A stretch of DNA of 64,000 nucleotides. Origin: Rubrobacter calidifluminis. Its GTDB lineage: Bacteria; Actinomycetota; Rubrobacteria; Rubrobacterales; Rubrobacteraceae. The notes beneath the pieces were generated by a model. It was not told where the DNA came from, searched no databases, and was given only the letters and a program-made list of their open reading frames with translations. The stretch is from contig NZ_JAQKGV010000001.1 in the NCBI RefSeq assembly GCF_028617075.1, positions 1 through 64,000 on the forward strand, written 5' to 3'. Each line of letters begins with the position of its first letter. The stretch's first letter is position 1. Below are positions 8,841 to 17,356 of the stretch, piece by piece. The position numbers and the translations under genes are program-made.

Positions 8841-9944
8841 ATGGAGACCAAGGACCTCTACAAGATTCTGGGCGTATCCAGGGGAGCGTCGCAGGAGGAG
8901 ATAAGGCGTGCCTATCGCAGGCTGGCGCGCAGGTACCACCCCGATGCCAATCCGGACGACCCGGAGGCCGAGGAGCGCTTCAAGGAGATACAGCACGCCT
9001 ACGAGGTCCTCTCCAACCCCGAGAGCCGCCGCCGCTACGATCAGGGCCCGGCCACCTTCTTCGGTGGCGAGCGGTCCGCCGGCAACGGTGGTGGGTTCGG
9101 CGGCTTCTCGAACCTTTCGGACATATTCGATACGTTCGGGGACGTCTTCGGACGCGGTGGGAGGGGCCGTCGCTCTGCTTCCCGGGGGGATGACGTGACC
9201 GTTAGCGTAAACCTGGGTTTCAGGGAGGCTCTCAGCGGCGTGACGACCCGGGTGAGCGCACCGGTGGAGGAAGAATGCTCCACCTGCGGGGGCACCGGCG
9301 CCGCCCCCGGCACCTTCCCCAGAACTTGCCCGGAATGCGGTGGGCGCGGGACCAGCAGCCAGGACCAGGGGTTCTTCGCCTTCTCCTCCACCTGCCGGCG
9401 GTGCGGGGGTAGCGGCACAGTTATAGACCGGCCCTGCCCGACCTGCCGCGGCAGCGGGCGGGTGCGGCGCGCCCGCCAGGTGACCGTGCGCATACCGTCC
9501 GGGGCGAAGGACGGGATGAAGATCAGGATCCCAGGACGCGGAGGCGCGGGCCGGAACGGCGGGCCCCGCGGCGACCTGTACGTCGTAACCCGGGTGGCCA
9601 GCCATCCGGTCTTCGAGCGCCGCGGGGACGACTTCGTCGTGGAGCTACCCGTCAGCTTTACCGAGGCGGCGCTCGGCGCCCAGGTGGAGGTACCGCGCCC
9701 AGAGGGCGGCACCCTGCGGCTGAAGATTCCGGCCGGAACCCAGGATGGAAAGCAGTTCCGGGTGCGGGGCGCGGGGGCTCCGCGACCTCGTGGCGAGGGA
9801 CGCGGGGACATGATCGTGAAGATCCGTGTTGTGGTGCCGGAGAGGCTCAACCGCAGAGAACGTGAGATACTCGAAGCGTTCGCCGACGTCCATGATGAGG
9901 ACGTGCGTGAGGAACTCTTCCGCAGGGTCGGGGAGGTGCGCTAG
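8841..9944 (+). CDS. dnaJ: Chaperone DnaJ
   Basis: This is a 367-residue Hsp40 that stimulates DnaK ATPase and delivers substrates. The J-domain spans residues 1-70 with the HPD tripeptide at 33-35. A G/F-rich linker follows (about 75-110, FFGGERSAGNGGGFGGF). The zinc-binding domain has four CxxCxGxG repeats with cysteines at 146/149, 163/166, 185/188 and 199/202, so this is a full type I DnaJ. The two C-terminal beta domains include GDLYVVTRVASHPVFERRG. It lies 12 bases after grpE and 15 bases before hspR. Confidence 0.97.
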   Translation: METKDLYKILGVSRGASQEEIRRAYRRLARRYHPDANPDDPEAEERFKEIQHAYEVLSNPESRRRYDQGPATFFGGERSAGNGGGFGGFSNLSDIFDTFGDVFGRGGRGRRSASRGDDVTVSVNLGFREALSGVTTRVSAPVEEECSTCGGTGAAPGTFPRTCPECGGRGTSSQDQGFFAFSSTCRRCGGSGTVIDRPCPTCRGSGRVRRARQVTVRIPSGAKDGMKIRIPGRGGAGRNGGPRGDLYVVTRVASHPVFERRGDDFVVELPVSFTEAALGAQVEVPRPEGGTLRLKIPAGTQDGKQFRVRGAGAPRPRGEGRGDMIVKIRVVVPERLNRREREILEAFADVHDEDVREELFRRVGEVR

Positions 9945-9959
9945 GATGGTGATGAGGGT

Positions 9960-10361
9960 ATGGAGATCAGGAAGAAACCGGTGTTCATGATCGGGGTCGC
10001 CGCCGAGCTCATCGGCGTACACCCCCAGACCCTGCGCATGTACGAGCAGAAAGGGCTTCTGGTACCGCGCAAGAGCATAAAGAACACCCGTCTCTATTCC
10101 CAGGAGGACATAGAGCGCGGCCGCTACATACAGAAGCTGACCCAGGAGATGGGAATGAACCTCGCGGGGGTCAGAATGGTACTGGACCTCGAGCGCAAGA
10201 TAGAGCGGCTGGAGAAGGAGAACGCCCGTCTCGCCAGAAAGCTTGAGAGACAGCAGCGCGAGCATTTCCTGGCCATCCAGGAGGTCCACCGCAGCTACAA
10301 ACGGGAGCTCGTCCTCCTTCCCCGAGGTGAGCTGGTCCGGCGCTCGGGCTCGCCTTCATGA
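9960..10361 (+). CDS. hspR: HspR, MerR-type heat-shock repressor
   Basis: This is a 133-residue MerR-family transcription regulator. The N-terminal winged helix reads PVFMIGVAAELIGVHPQTLRM followed by YEQKGLLVPRKSIKNTRLYS, the HspR signature, and a C-terminal leucine/arginine-rich coiled coil follows (ERKIERLEKENARLARKLER). In Streptomyces, HspR with DnaK as corepressor binds HAIR elements and represses dnaK, clpB and lon. Its position as last gene of the dnaK operon matches that autoregulatory scheme. The stop codon overlaps the start of the next gene by four bases. Confidence 0.93.
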   Translation: MEIRKKPVFMIGVAAELIGVHPQTLRMYEQKGLLVPRKSIKNTRLYSQEDIERGRYIQKLTQEMGMNLAGVRMVLDLERKIERLEKENARLARKLERQQREHFLAIQEVHRSYKRELVLLPRGELVRRSGSPS

Positions 10362-10843
10362 GCGAGCCACTTCACTGCTACCGCCACCCCAGGCGTGAAA
10401 CCCGGGTGACCTGTGCTACCTGCGGCCGGCCCATCTGCACCGAGTGCATGGTCCAGACCGAAGTCGGGATCAAATGCCCCGAAGACGCCCGCTTGCCCCG
10501 CCGGGCCCGGGCGGGCGTGATGAAGCCGGGACAGCTGCTGAAGAGCCTGCTCGCTGGTCTTCTGGTCCTGCTCGCGGGACTCGTCGTCGTCGACTTCATA
10601 ACCGGCATACACTTCGCCAGCCTCTTCCTCTCCTTCATCGCTGGTTCCCTCGCGGGCACCTTCGTCAACAGAGCCGGCGGCCGTAACGGTGGGACCCCAG
10701 CCATGCTCATCGCCGGAGGCGCCGTGCTCATCTCCTACCTACCCTACCTCATACCACCCATGCTCGTGGGAAACCCACCTCTCTTCCTTATCCTCTCGGC
10801 TGCCATCGCCACCATCTCCGCCGCAGCCGCCGGCAACCACTAG
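10358..10843 (+). CDS. B-box-type zinc-binding membrane protein
   Basis: This is a 161-residue protein whose first 45 residues carry a zinc-finger pattern (CYRHPRRETRVTCATCGRP then ICTECM and CPEDAR), as in B-box-type rhomboid-associated or DUF-type actinobacterial proteins. After a basic linker there are four hydrophobic segments (residues about 60-80, 84-103, 108-130 and 135-158). It starts with ATG overlapping the hspR stop, so it is probably translationally coupled to the heat-shock operon. A role in membrane protein quality control is a guess from that context; no catalytic rhomboid motif is present. Confidence 0.65.
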   Translation: MSEPLHCYRHPRRETRVTCATCGRPICTECMVQTEVGIKCPEDARLPRRARAGVMKPGQLLKSLLAGLLVLLAGLVVVDFITGIHFASLFLSFIAGSLAGTFVNRAGGRNGGTPAMLIAGGAVLISYLPYLIPPMLVGNPPLFLILSAAIATISAAAAGNH

Positions 10844-10949
10844 ATCAGAGATCCCTTACACTTCCTTCCTGCACGCGAAAGGCTGTTTGCAGGGGAAATA
10901 CGGATTTCTTCACACCACCTATTCTTAACCTGACCTGGAGATTTACTTA

Positions 10950-10966
10950 TACCTGAACTTAAGGTA
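10950..10966. repeat. Inverted repeat TACCT-N7-AGGTA in the 10844-11021 gap
   Basis: The 178-base gap after the heat-shock operon is AT-richer than its surroundings and has no ORF. TACCT and AGGTA flank seven bases, and TTTAC/GTAAA extend the symmetry outward with spacing. It lies near a weak TTAACC-N17-TATACC promoter and could be an operator for the next gene. Confidence 0.3.
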
Positions 10967-11021
10967 AAGCTGCAAAAAATACTTCTAGAAATACTGGCAT
11001 GCGTGATGGAGGCGTGTTAGG

Positions 11022-11555
11022 TTGGGGGTCATGATGAGAGGAGAGAAGAGGCGTGTGGAGAGGCTGCTGGACGAGATCGAGGGGACCTTCCGGGAGGCGT
11101 CGGTGCTGCCGGTAGGAGGGAGGAAGGCCGTCGTGGACCGGGCTGATCTTCTGTCTCTGCTGGAAGAGCTCAGGGCGGAGCTTCCCGGGGAGGTTGACGG
11201 GGCCAGCCTGGTGGACGAGGAGTGCAGGGCCATGATCACTGCTGCCCGGGAGGAGGCCCGGCGGATTCTGGAGGAGGCCCGGCAGGAGGCCCGGGAGCGG
11301 GCTCTGGAGACTAAGCTCTACAGGGACGTATTGAGGCGGGCCGAGGACTCCGTACGGGCCGCGCGCGGGTACGCGCGCGAGGTGGCCGGCCAGGCGGACG
11401 CCTACCGGGATCGCGTCATGGGGCAGCTGGAGGAGTGGTTCGCTGATTCCGTGGATGCCGCGTCCGGGGCCAGGAGGGAGCTGCAGATGCCCGTGCTGCA
11501 GAGGTCTTCCCGGCGTTTCGGAATGGAGAGCTGGCGGAGGGCGAACTCGGCGTAG
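11022..11555 (+). CDS. Coiled-coil protein, ATP synthase subunit b / DivIVA-like
   Basis: This is a 177-residue protein dominated by a long charged helix. Residues about 65-150 (AMITAAREEARRILEEARQE then ARERALETKLYRDVLRRAED) show the alanine/glutamate/arginine pattern seen in F-ATPase subunit b and in actinobacterial cell-division-associated DivIVA-like proteins. There is no membrane segment. TTG 11022 follows GGAGGC by eight bases; ATG codons at 11031 and 11034 are alternatives. The C-terminus is arginine-rich. Function is unknown; a scaffold or cell-wall-associated role is an inference from structure only. Confidence 0.55.
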   Translation: MGVMMRGEKRRVERLLDEIEGTFREASVLPVGGRKAVVDRADLLSLLEELRAELPGEVDGASLVDEECRAMITAAREEARRILEEARQEARERALETKLYRDVLRRAEDSVRAARGYAREVAGQADAYRDRVMGQLEEWFADSVDAASGARRELQMPVLQRSSRRFGMESWRRANSA

Positions 11556-11562
11556 GCGGGGA

Positions 11563-12294
11563 TCAGCCGGTCGGGTGCCTATCTTCGTCCGGGGAGCGAA
11601 GGATCTCCTCCAGGGCCTGCAGTCTGAGGCGCATCTCGTCGAGGGAGGAGACGAGATGGTTGGTTGTCTTCCCGCCCCGTGAAGGATCCTGCATCGAGAT
11701 GCGGACCACCTGCGCTCTCAGCGCGAAGAGGCGCTCGGATATCCCGGAGATCTCGGTGTCTGCGCGCCTGATCTTTTGCTCGATGTCCCTGAGTTCTGTT
11801 TCGGAGGTTCGGCCTTCCAGTTCGCGCAGTGTCTGGGCGGCCCGTTCCCTGGCCAGTGCGACCCCGACCAGGTGGTCTGCGACCTCGTCGAGCCTCGGGG
11901 CGGCGTCCCCGAGCAATTCCCTGGTTGTCTCGTCCGATTCTCTTATCGCGGTCATCACCTTCCGGCGGGCACCGAGCGCCTCCTCCACCCTGCGCCGGGT
12001 CTCGCCGCGCGGGAGCCAGCTGGCTCTGCGCTCCGGAGTGATCTCCCGACTCCCGGGCGTGGAGGTTCGACCGAGAGCCCGATCGCGGAAGAGAGGGTCC
12101 CGGTAGGCCAGGAACACGAGCAGTAGGTAGACCGCGATGGTGAGGGGCAGCATCCACCAGGTGAGGGTGGTGACGAAGATGCCGAGGCCGGTTACGAGCA
12201 CCACCAGGTTCCAGGCGCGCAGGGCCGCTGCCCTGACTACCCTGCGCTTCTCTCGCGACGAGAATCCCGGTGTGTGTTCAACCTCCTCCGGCAT
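11563..12294 (-). CDS. Membrane-anchored coiled-coil protein, function unknown
   Basis: This is a 243-residue protein with two adjacent membrane segments at about residues 25-65 (NLVVLVTGLGIFVTTLTWWM and LPLTIAVYLLLVFLAY). A 170-residue cytoplasmic region of predicted coiled coil follows, ending in LRLQALEEILRSPDEDRHPTG. No family is recognised. The start chosen is ATG 12294; its first codons overlap the end of the upstream SAM-hydrolase gene by 17 bases, so the two are likely coupled. The helical region resembles other membrane-tethered chemoreceptor-like or wall-synthesis scaffolds only in general composition. Confidence 0.5.
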   Translation of the reverse strand: MPEEVEHTPGFSSREKRRVVRAAALRAWNLVVLVTGLGIFVTTLTWWMLPLTIAVYLLLVFLAYRDPLFRDRALGRTSTPGSREITPERRASWLPRGETRRRVEEALGARRKVMTAIRESDETTRELLGDAAPRLDEVADHLVGVALARERAAQTLRELEGRTSETELRDIEQKIRRADTEISGISERLFALRAQVVRISMQDPSRGGKTTNHLVSSLDEMRLRLQALEEILRSPDEDRHPTG

Positions 12295-13105
12295 CCTGGC
12301 GCTCCAGCAGCCTGACGTGCACCCGTTCACCGGAGCTCAGGGAGAGCGCCTGCGCTGCATTGCCCCTGTTTATGCAGAGGCTGAGGCGCCAGTGTGAGTC
12401 CGGGACCAGGACGAGCTCCCCCGGTTTCGCTGCCCCGAAGGTGTTCACGTAGCGCACCTTCATCTCTCCGTCTCCGACGTCCACGCCCAGCAGCGACCCG
12501 TAGCCGAAGTCTGCTTCCTCCTGCAACACGGAGAGCCTGGCGTTGCCGAAGCGGTCTATGGAGATGATCCTGGCCTCGAAACCGTCCTTTATGTCCTGGG
12601 CCCCGGTCTCCGGAAGCTCCAGGTCCACCAGCTCTGCCGGGGGGATGGAATCCCCAAGCTCGGTGAGACTGATGCCGGAGGCCAGATGGGCGGCCGCGGG
12701 AGAAAATATGTCCCTGCCGTGGAAGGTGTTGGAGAGCGGGTGCAGCCTGTAACGGGGGTTGTTGAGCACCACGCACTCCCTGACGCCGCCGAGAAAGCGC
12801 GCCGCCGGCAGCAGAAGCCCGTTGTCTGGTCCGACCATGAGTGCGCCGCTACCGGTGGAGAGTGCTATGCCGCGGCGCTCGGTACCCACCCCCGGGTCGA
12901 TGACGGCCAGATACACCGTATCCGGCGGCATGTAGCGCGTCGCATGCTGCAGAATCTCCGCGCCAGCTTCGATCTCGAAACCGGGTACGTCGTGGGTGAG
13001 GTCTATGATGTGGGCCTCGGGGGCGATCGAGGCGATCACACCCTTGCACGAGCCGACGAAGTCGTCTGCTAGCCCGAAGTCCGAGAGGAAGCAGATCGGC
13101 CGCAT
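12278..13105 (-). CDS. S-adenosyl-L-methionine hydroxide adenosyltransferase (DUF62/SAM hydrolase)
   Basis: This is a 275-residue enzyme of the fluorinase/chlorinase fold, in which the non-halogenating members use water to split SAM into adenosine and methionine. The N-terminus ICFLSDFGLADDFVGSCKG and DLTHDVPGFEIEAGAEIL, the PDTVYLAVIDPGVGT motif, and LMVGPDNGLL are the conserved substrate-binding segments. The C-terminal domain contains IDRFGNARLS and VNTFGAAKPGE. ATG 13105 is chosen since homology begins at once. Halogenase-specific loops of fluorinase or SalL are not visible, so the hydroxide-using activity is the likely one. It sits upstream of a coiled-coil membrane protein gene on the same strand. 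Confidence 0.85.
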   Translation of the reverse strand: MRPICFLSDFGLADDFVGSCKGVIASIAPEAHIIDLTHDVPGFEIEAGAEILQHATRYMPPDTVYLAVIDPGVGTERRGIALSTGSGALMVGPDNGLLLPAARFLGGVRECVVLNNPRYRLHPLSNTFHGRDIFSPAAAHLASGISLTELGDSIPPAELVDLELPETGAQDIKDGFEARIISIDRFGNARLSVLQEEADFGYGSLLGVDVGDGEMKVRYVNTFGAAKPGELVLVPDSHWRLSLCINRGNAAQALSLSSGERVHVRLLERQDAGGG

Positions 13106-13133
13106 GTAAAGAGTATAAACCGCGGTGCGGGAT

Positions 13134-14141
13134 TCATCCCGCCACTGGTCCCTGGCTCCTGCCCCGCAAGCGCTGCAGGTGGTAGTAGGCATCGAGTGCC
13201 GTGTGGGTCAGCCGGGCGCGCAGCGGGTGCAGGGCTCTCTCGTGCGCGCCGACGTAGTGTTTCTCCTCACCCCCGAACTTCTTCTTGAACCTGTAGACCC
13301 CGAGCAGGGGGTCGCCCTCGGTCGGGCGGCACGGTCCCCACATGTCGTAGCGGCGAGCGCCGTGCCGGCGAGCGACCGTGAGCGCCTCGAACTGCACGAG
13401 GTAGGAGGCGTAGAGCCTCTCCGAAGAGGCGGAGGCGCCGTATAGGTAGTACGCTTCCTCACCGAAGCAGAGGATGATGGCGCCGCAGAGTAGCCTACCC
13501 TGGTGGCTGGCGCAGACGAGGGTCGCCGGAAGTTTCTGCATGAAGAGACGGTAGTATTCCCGGGGCCTTATGGCGAATCCCTGTCTCTCAGAGGTCTCCT
13601 CCAGAAGGTCGAGAAACCCTTCGAGTTCTCCCGAGGCTCCTCGATGGTTGCTGACCTCGACACCCTCCTTGCGGGCGCGCCTTACCGAGTAGCGGGCGTC
13701 CTTGGGCAGGGCCGAGAGCTGGGCATCCTCGTCGGGGAGAACGTCGAGGATGAAAGTGCACCTGGGCTGTACGGAGCTCGCGCTCTTCTCGAATCCTCTG
13801 GCCTCAAAGCCCTGCCCCTCTTCCACCCTCGGTTCGACGACGAGGAGCGAGGCATCGGTCTGGCCGAGCAGGTAACCTGCAAGTTCCTCGGCGGCTTGTC
13901 CCGCCAAATCCGCAGAGGAGCATACGGGACCGTGTGGGACGTAGGCGAACGAACCTAGCCCGAAAGCCATCCGCCGCAGCAGCACCTGCGCCGCGAAACC
14001 CCCATCTTCGTCCAGAAGCCTGAGCGGATCCCATCCTCCGGTGCGCCTGAACTCGCCCCATTCCCAGGACTGGAGTGCACCGCCGCCCAGGTTCTCCACC
14101 GCCGCGTTCCAGCGCTCTCGTTGCTCGATCTCTTCGAGGAT
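13134..14141 (-). CDS. FemX/FemAB-type lipid II:amino-acid ligase-like protein
   Basis: This protein resembles FemABX peptidyltransferases, which use aminoacyl-tRNA to build peptidoglycan cross-bridges with a double GNAT fold. Visible are LQSWEWGEFRRTGGWDPLRL near the N-terminus, FAYVPHGPV, LPKDARYSVRRARKEGVEV, and the C-terminal YYLYGASASSERLYASYLVQ followed by YDMWGPCRP and GVYRFKKKFGG. All are typical. The best ribosome binding site on this strand is AGGAGG at 14151-14156, nine bases before an ATC at 14139-14141. The first ordinary start is GTG 14099, which would cut the conserved ERWNAAVENL part. The length of 335 residues from ATC fits the family. It lies just after pilT on the same strand. 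Confidence 0.82.
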   Translation of the reverse strand: MLEEIEQRERWNAAVENLGGGALQSWEWGEFRRTGGWDPLRLLDEDGGFAAQVLLRRMAFGLGSFAYVPHGPVCSSADLAGQAAEELAGYLLGQTDASLLVVEPRVEEGQGFEARGFEKSASSVQPRCTFILDVLPDEDAQLSALPKDARYSVRRARKEGVEVSNHRGASGELEGFLDLLEETSERQGFAIRPREYYRLFMQKLPATLVCASHQGRLLCGAIILCFGEEAYYLYGASASSERLYASYLVQFEALTVARRHGARRYDMWGPCRPTEGDPLLGVYRFKKKFGGEEKHYVGAHERALHPLRARLTHTALDAYYHLQRLRGRSQGPVAG

Positions 14142-14208
14142 CTCGGCGTACCTCCTTTCTTCTCTCGTCTGCCCGCATGGGCGATTATCCCGGAGGAGAT
14201 GGATGTTA

Positions 14209-15300
14209 TCAATGAGCGGTGCCCTGATGTAGGGCGCGCGCCATCAGCTGGAAATCCTGCGGCCGGCTTGATGCCTTCAGCGCTTCCTGGTAGTCGATCT
14301 GACCACTTCCCAGCAGCCCGAGCAGGGCCTGGTCGAAGGTCTGCATCCCATAGTAATCGCCCTCCGCGATCGCCTGCGGGATCTGACCGGTCTTGCTCTC
14401 GTCCAGAATGAAGTCCCTTATCCTCCCGGTGCCGATCATTATCTCACAGGCCGCGATCCTCCCGGAGCCGTCCGACCTCCTTATGAGCCGCTGTCCGACG
14501 ATCCCGCGCAGGGTTCCGGCGAGCATCGCCCTTACCTGTCCCCTTTCGTAGGGAGGAAAGAGGTCTATGAGCCGGTTGACCGTCTCCGCCGCGTCGACCG
14601 TGTGCAGCGTCGAGAGAACCAGATGCCCGGTCTCCGCCGCCGAGAGTGCTATCTGGGCGGTCTCGGTGTCCCTTATCTCCCCGATCAGTATGATATCCGG
14701 GTCCTGTCGCAGCACCCGTCTGAGTGCCCGGGAGAAGGACGCGGTGTCCGAACCGACCTCCCGCTGGTTTATGATGCTCCTGTGGTCCCGGTGGAGGTAT
14801 TCGATCGGGTCTTCTATGGTTACGATGTGCTTGGCCGTGGTGCGGTTGACGAGGTCGATCATCGCGGCCAGCGTTGTGGACTTGCCACTCCCCGTGGTGC
14901 CTGTCACCAGCACGATGCCACGCTCCTCGAGCGCCAGGCGCCTTACGGCTCTGGGTAGCCCCAGATCTTCCAGCCTCGGAACCTCAAATGGTACGAAGCG
15001 CATGACCACTGAGACCGAGCCCCTCTGCCTGAACGCGTTGACCCTGAACCTGCCCTTGCCCGCCAGAGCCAGCGAGAAATCCACCTCCCCCTCCCGCTCG
15101 AACTCCGGACGCAGCTTCTCCGGCAGGATTCCGTCCAGTATCCTCTCAGTGTCCAGAGGACTGAGCTTCATCTCACCCACGCGCTCGAGGTGCCCGTCCA
15201 CCCGCCGCACCGGTGGCGACCCGACCTTCAGGTGCAGGTCGCTCGCTCCCCGCGTCACCACTCCCTCTACGAGATCCTCGAACCAGGATGTTCCCTCGAT
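14209..15300 (-). CDS. pilT: Type IV pilus retraction ATPase PilT
   Basis: This is a hexameric cytoplasmic motor ATPase that depolymerises type IV pili. Motifs seen are RGASDLHLKVG at the N-terminal PAS-like domain, Walker A GTTGSGKSTT, the Asp box TIEDPIEYLH, Walker B DPDIILIGEIRD, the His box ETGHLVLSTLHT and AIRNLI-like GRIRDFILDESKTGQI. The length of about 363 residues agrees with the family if translation starts at ATC 15300, which has AGGAG five bases upstream. The first ordinary start, GTG 15261, would remove the N-terminal helix expected before GASDLH. No pilin or PilB/PilC gene is next to it, so its partners lie elsewhere. Confidence 0.93.
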   Translation of the reverse strand: MEGTSWFEDLVEGVVTRGASDLHLKVGSPPVRRVDGHLERVGEMKLSPLDTERILDGILPEKLRPEFEREGEVDFSLALAGKGRFRVNAFRQRGSVSVVMRFVPFEVPRLEDLGLPRAVRRLALEERGIVLVTGTTGSGKSTTLAAMIDLVNRTTAKHIVTIEDPIEYLHRDHRSIINQREVGSDTASFSRALRRVLRQDPDIILIGEIRDTETAQIALSAAETGHLVLSTLHTVDAAETVNRLIDLFPPYERGQVRAMLAGTLRGIVGQRLIRRSDGSGRIAACEIMIGTGRIRDFILDESKTGQIPQAIAEGDYYGMQTFDQALLGLLGSGQIDYQEALKASSRPQDFQLMARALHQGTAH

Positions 15301-15671
15301 CTTGTCTCCTCTCTCTCCGCGGACTCTACCACCTGCTCTTCTCGGCGCTGGAACCCGGATCCTTTAACCCCACGACTGATGAGCCATGAATCTTTATGAA
15401 AGATTTATGTGGGAGCCGTGGCGTGAGATTTTCTCTTGGGTTGAAGATAACGGAGTCGGAGGGAGGGTGTCCCCAACATGTAGGGATCTGGAGGAGGGGC
15501 AGGAGGAGTACGATGCTTGCATGTCGGAACGTAAGGTGTTAAGTTGCGCAAAGCATGCCTCCGATCGGTCCGGTCGGAGCGTGCGCTGGTCTCCACCGAT
15601 TGGGAGGGGTAAGGTGGAGTCCGGAAGCGGCCTGATAGCGGGCCGCGCGCCCGGGGTCTCTGCCGTCTTGT
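15301..15671. other. Gene-poor stretch between pilT and the glycosyltransferase gene
   Basis: This is about 370 bases without a convincing gene. An ATG-initiated frame from 15386 to 15790 exists on the plus strand, but it has low-GC third positions, no homology, and runs 119 bases into the opposite glycosyltransferase gene. The stretch contains one clear palindrome (15386-15408) and presumably the pilT promoter. Confidence 0.5.
15386..15408. repeat. Palindrome AATCTTT-ATG-AAAGATT
   Basis: There is a perfect 7-bp inverted repeat (15389-15395 and 15399-15405) around ATG. CAT and ATG outside a one-base mismatch extend each arm to 11 bases. It is AT-rich in a GC-rich surrounding and about 85 bases upstream of the pilT start, so it is a candidate operator. 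Confidence 0.5.
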
Positions 15672-17285
15672 CTACTGTTGCGGCGGGGTTTCTCCGGGCA
15701 CTTTTCGTCTGGTTCGCAGGTGAGATTCTTGGGGTGTGGCGCGGGGATGGCTGCGCAGGAGTGCCGGGGCTCCAATTGCGTAGGAAGTAAGCCACTGCAG
15801 GTCGTCCTCGGTGAAGGGTTCTGTGGAGCGCCTGGATGCGTAGAGAGCGCCCAGCACCTCTCCCCCCTCCACGACGGGCACCGCCAGGGTGTTGGCCCAG
15901 CGGGTGTTCGTGCGCGGCTGCGGACGGGTCGGGCCGGTCAGTGCGAGGATAGGGTGTCTCCTGCGGATGGCGAGCTCGATCGTCTCGAGGTCCTCTTCCT
16001 GCGGCTCCGGGGTGTGCTCTCCCAGCGGTCTCCTCTCCGGGAAGACGATCAGGCCGGCACGCTCGGCTCGGAGCTCGCGTTTTATCTCCGCGGTAGCCTG
16101 CTCCGGTGGAGCCTCCGGGTCGAGTGTCCGCGGGGAAGGAGGCCTGAATATCAACCTCGAGCTCAGGATGAAGTTTACTGCTGTCGCCGCCGCTATCCCG
16201 AAGAAGTTGAAGATGACGTAGTAGGGGAAGGCGTCGCTGACGTACTTTATCAGCGGATAGTAGACGGCGAAGTTGGCACCTATACCGATTATCGCGACCG
16301 GGTAGGCCAGGGCGCCGCGCAGCAGGAAGTGGATGCGGCTCGAGTGCCGCACGTCGCGCCAGGTGAACGCGTTGTTGAGCAGGAAGTTGCTCAGGATGCT
16401 CACACCTACGCCGAACATCCACGCGATCACCTTATCCGCGTGCAGGATCTCTGCGAGCACGATCAGGGTGACCATGTTGACCAGCACGCCCGAGGCACCC
16501 ACGAGGGCGAACTTCCAGAAGCGTCCGGCTGAGGGCACGTACCAGAACAGGCTCGCGATGTGGGCCAGATAGTCGAACCCCTGGCGAACGGTGGCCTTGG
16601 AGACGCCGGCGTTGCGCGCCTGGAACCGGAAGGGGAGCTCCACCACCTTCAGGTCGGGAGCGCACACCAGGATCTCCAGGAGTATCTTGAAACCCTTGGG
16701 CCTGAACTGAATGCCGGAGATCGCCTCGTTCCTAAGCAGGAAAAAGCCGGTCATCGGGTCGGTGGTCTTGCGGGCCTCCTTGAAGATCATCCGGGCCAGG
16801 AACCTGCTGCCCCAGGAGACCCCCCGTCTCACCGGGCCGGAGAGGCCGGCGTAGTCGCCGCCGGGGGCGTAGCGGCTGGCAACCACCACGTCCGCCCCCG
16901 AGGTGCGCGCCACCTCCAGCATCTCCCGGACTTTCTCCGGCGGGTGTTGCAGATCCGCGTCCATGACGCAGGTGTAGACGCTCTCTTCCGCCGCCTCCAT
17001 CCCGGTTGTAACGGCGGTCGAGAGGCCGCCCTCCCGCTCGTGTTCCTCGCGTCGGATGAGGCGTATCCTGGGGTCATGCCGGGACATCTCGAGGATGATC
17101 CCGGGGGTCTCGTCGCTCGAGTCGTCGACGAAGAGCAGCCTGTAGTCTATCCCGGAGAGGTTCTCGTCAAGCCTGCGCGCCAGCTTCCGCACGTTCTCGG
17201 CCTCGTCCCTGGTCGGCACCACGAGCGTGAGGAGCGGCTTCCCGTGCGCCACGGTTTCCGGGGGACGTTGTTCAGGGGATCTCAT
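15672..17285 (-). CDS. GT2 polyprenyl-phosphate glycosyltransferase fused to GtrA and a GAF-like domain
   Basis: This 537-residue protein has three parts. Residues about 15-240 are a family 2 glycosyltransferase of the dolichol-phosphate mannosyltransferase type: LTLVVPTRDEAENV, LLFVDDSSDETP, VMDADLQHPPEKV and DPMTGFFLLR with the DxD-like Asp residues. Residues about 245-380 are a four-helix GtrA-like membrane domain (KFALVGASGVLVNMVTLIVL onward). Residues about 430-510 resemble a GAF domain (ANTLAVPVVEGGEVLGALYA, FTEDDLQWLTSYAIGAPALL). Such enzymes load a sugar on a lipid carrier for glycan or pilin glycosylation. The GAF tail is unusual. ATG 17285 is the likely start; acyP is divergent. Confidence 0.85.
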   Translation of the reverse strand: MRSPEQRPPETVAHGKPLLTLVVPTRDEAENVRKLARRLDENLSGIDYRLLFVDDSSDETPGIILEMSRHDPRIRLIRREEHEREGGLSTAVTTGMEAAEESVYTCVMDADLQHPPEKVREMLEVARTSGADVVVASRYAPGGDYAGLSGPVRRGVSWGSRFLARMIFKEARKTTDPMTGFFLLRNEAISGIQFRPKGFKILLEILVCAPDLKVVELPFRFQARNAGVSKATVRQGFDYLAHIASLFWYVPSAGRFWKFALVGASGVLVNMVTLIVLAEILHADKVIAWMFGVGVSILSNFLLNNAFTWRDVRHSSRIHFLLRGALAYPVAIIGIGANFAVYYPLIKYVSDAFPYYVIFNFFGIAAATAVNFILSSRLIFRPPSPRTLDPEAPPEQATAEIKRELRAERAGLIVFPERRPLGEHTPEPQEEDLETIELAIRRRHPILALTGPTRPQPRTNTRWANTLAVPVVEGGEVLGALYASRRSTEPFTEDDLQWLTSYAIGAPALLRSHPRATPQESHLRTRRKVPGETPPQQ

Positions 17286-17356
17286 AGCGGCCAATAGGCT
17301 AGCATATATATTCTGAGAGGCTTCTGAGAGAGGGTTTGGAACTGGAGGTTCGCCGG

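Noticed and set aside
15386..15790. Plus-strand 134-codon frame between pilT and the glycosyltransferase gene
   Set aside because: No homology, atypical low GC at third positions at its start, no good ribosome binding site and a 119-base overlap with the end of a well-supported gene on the other strand.
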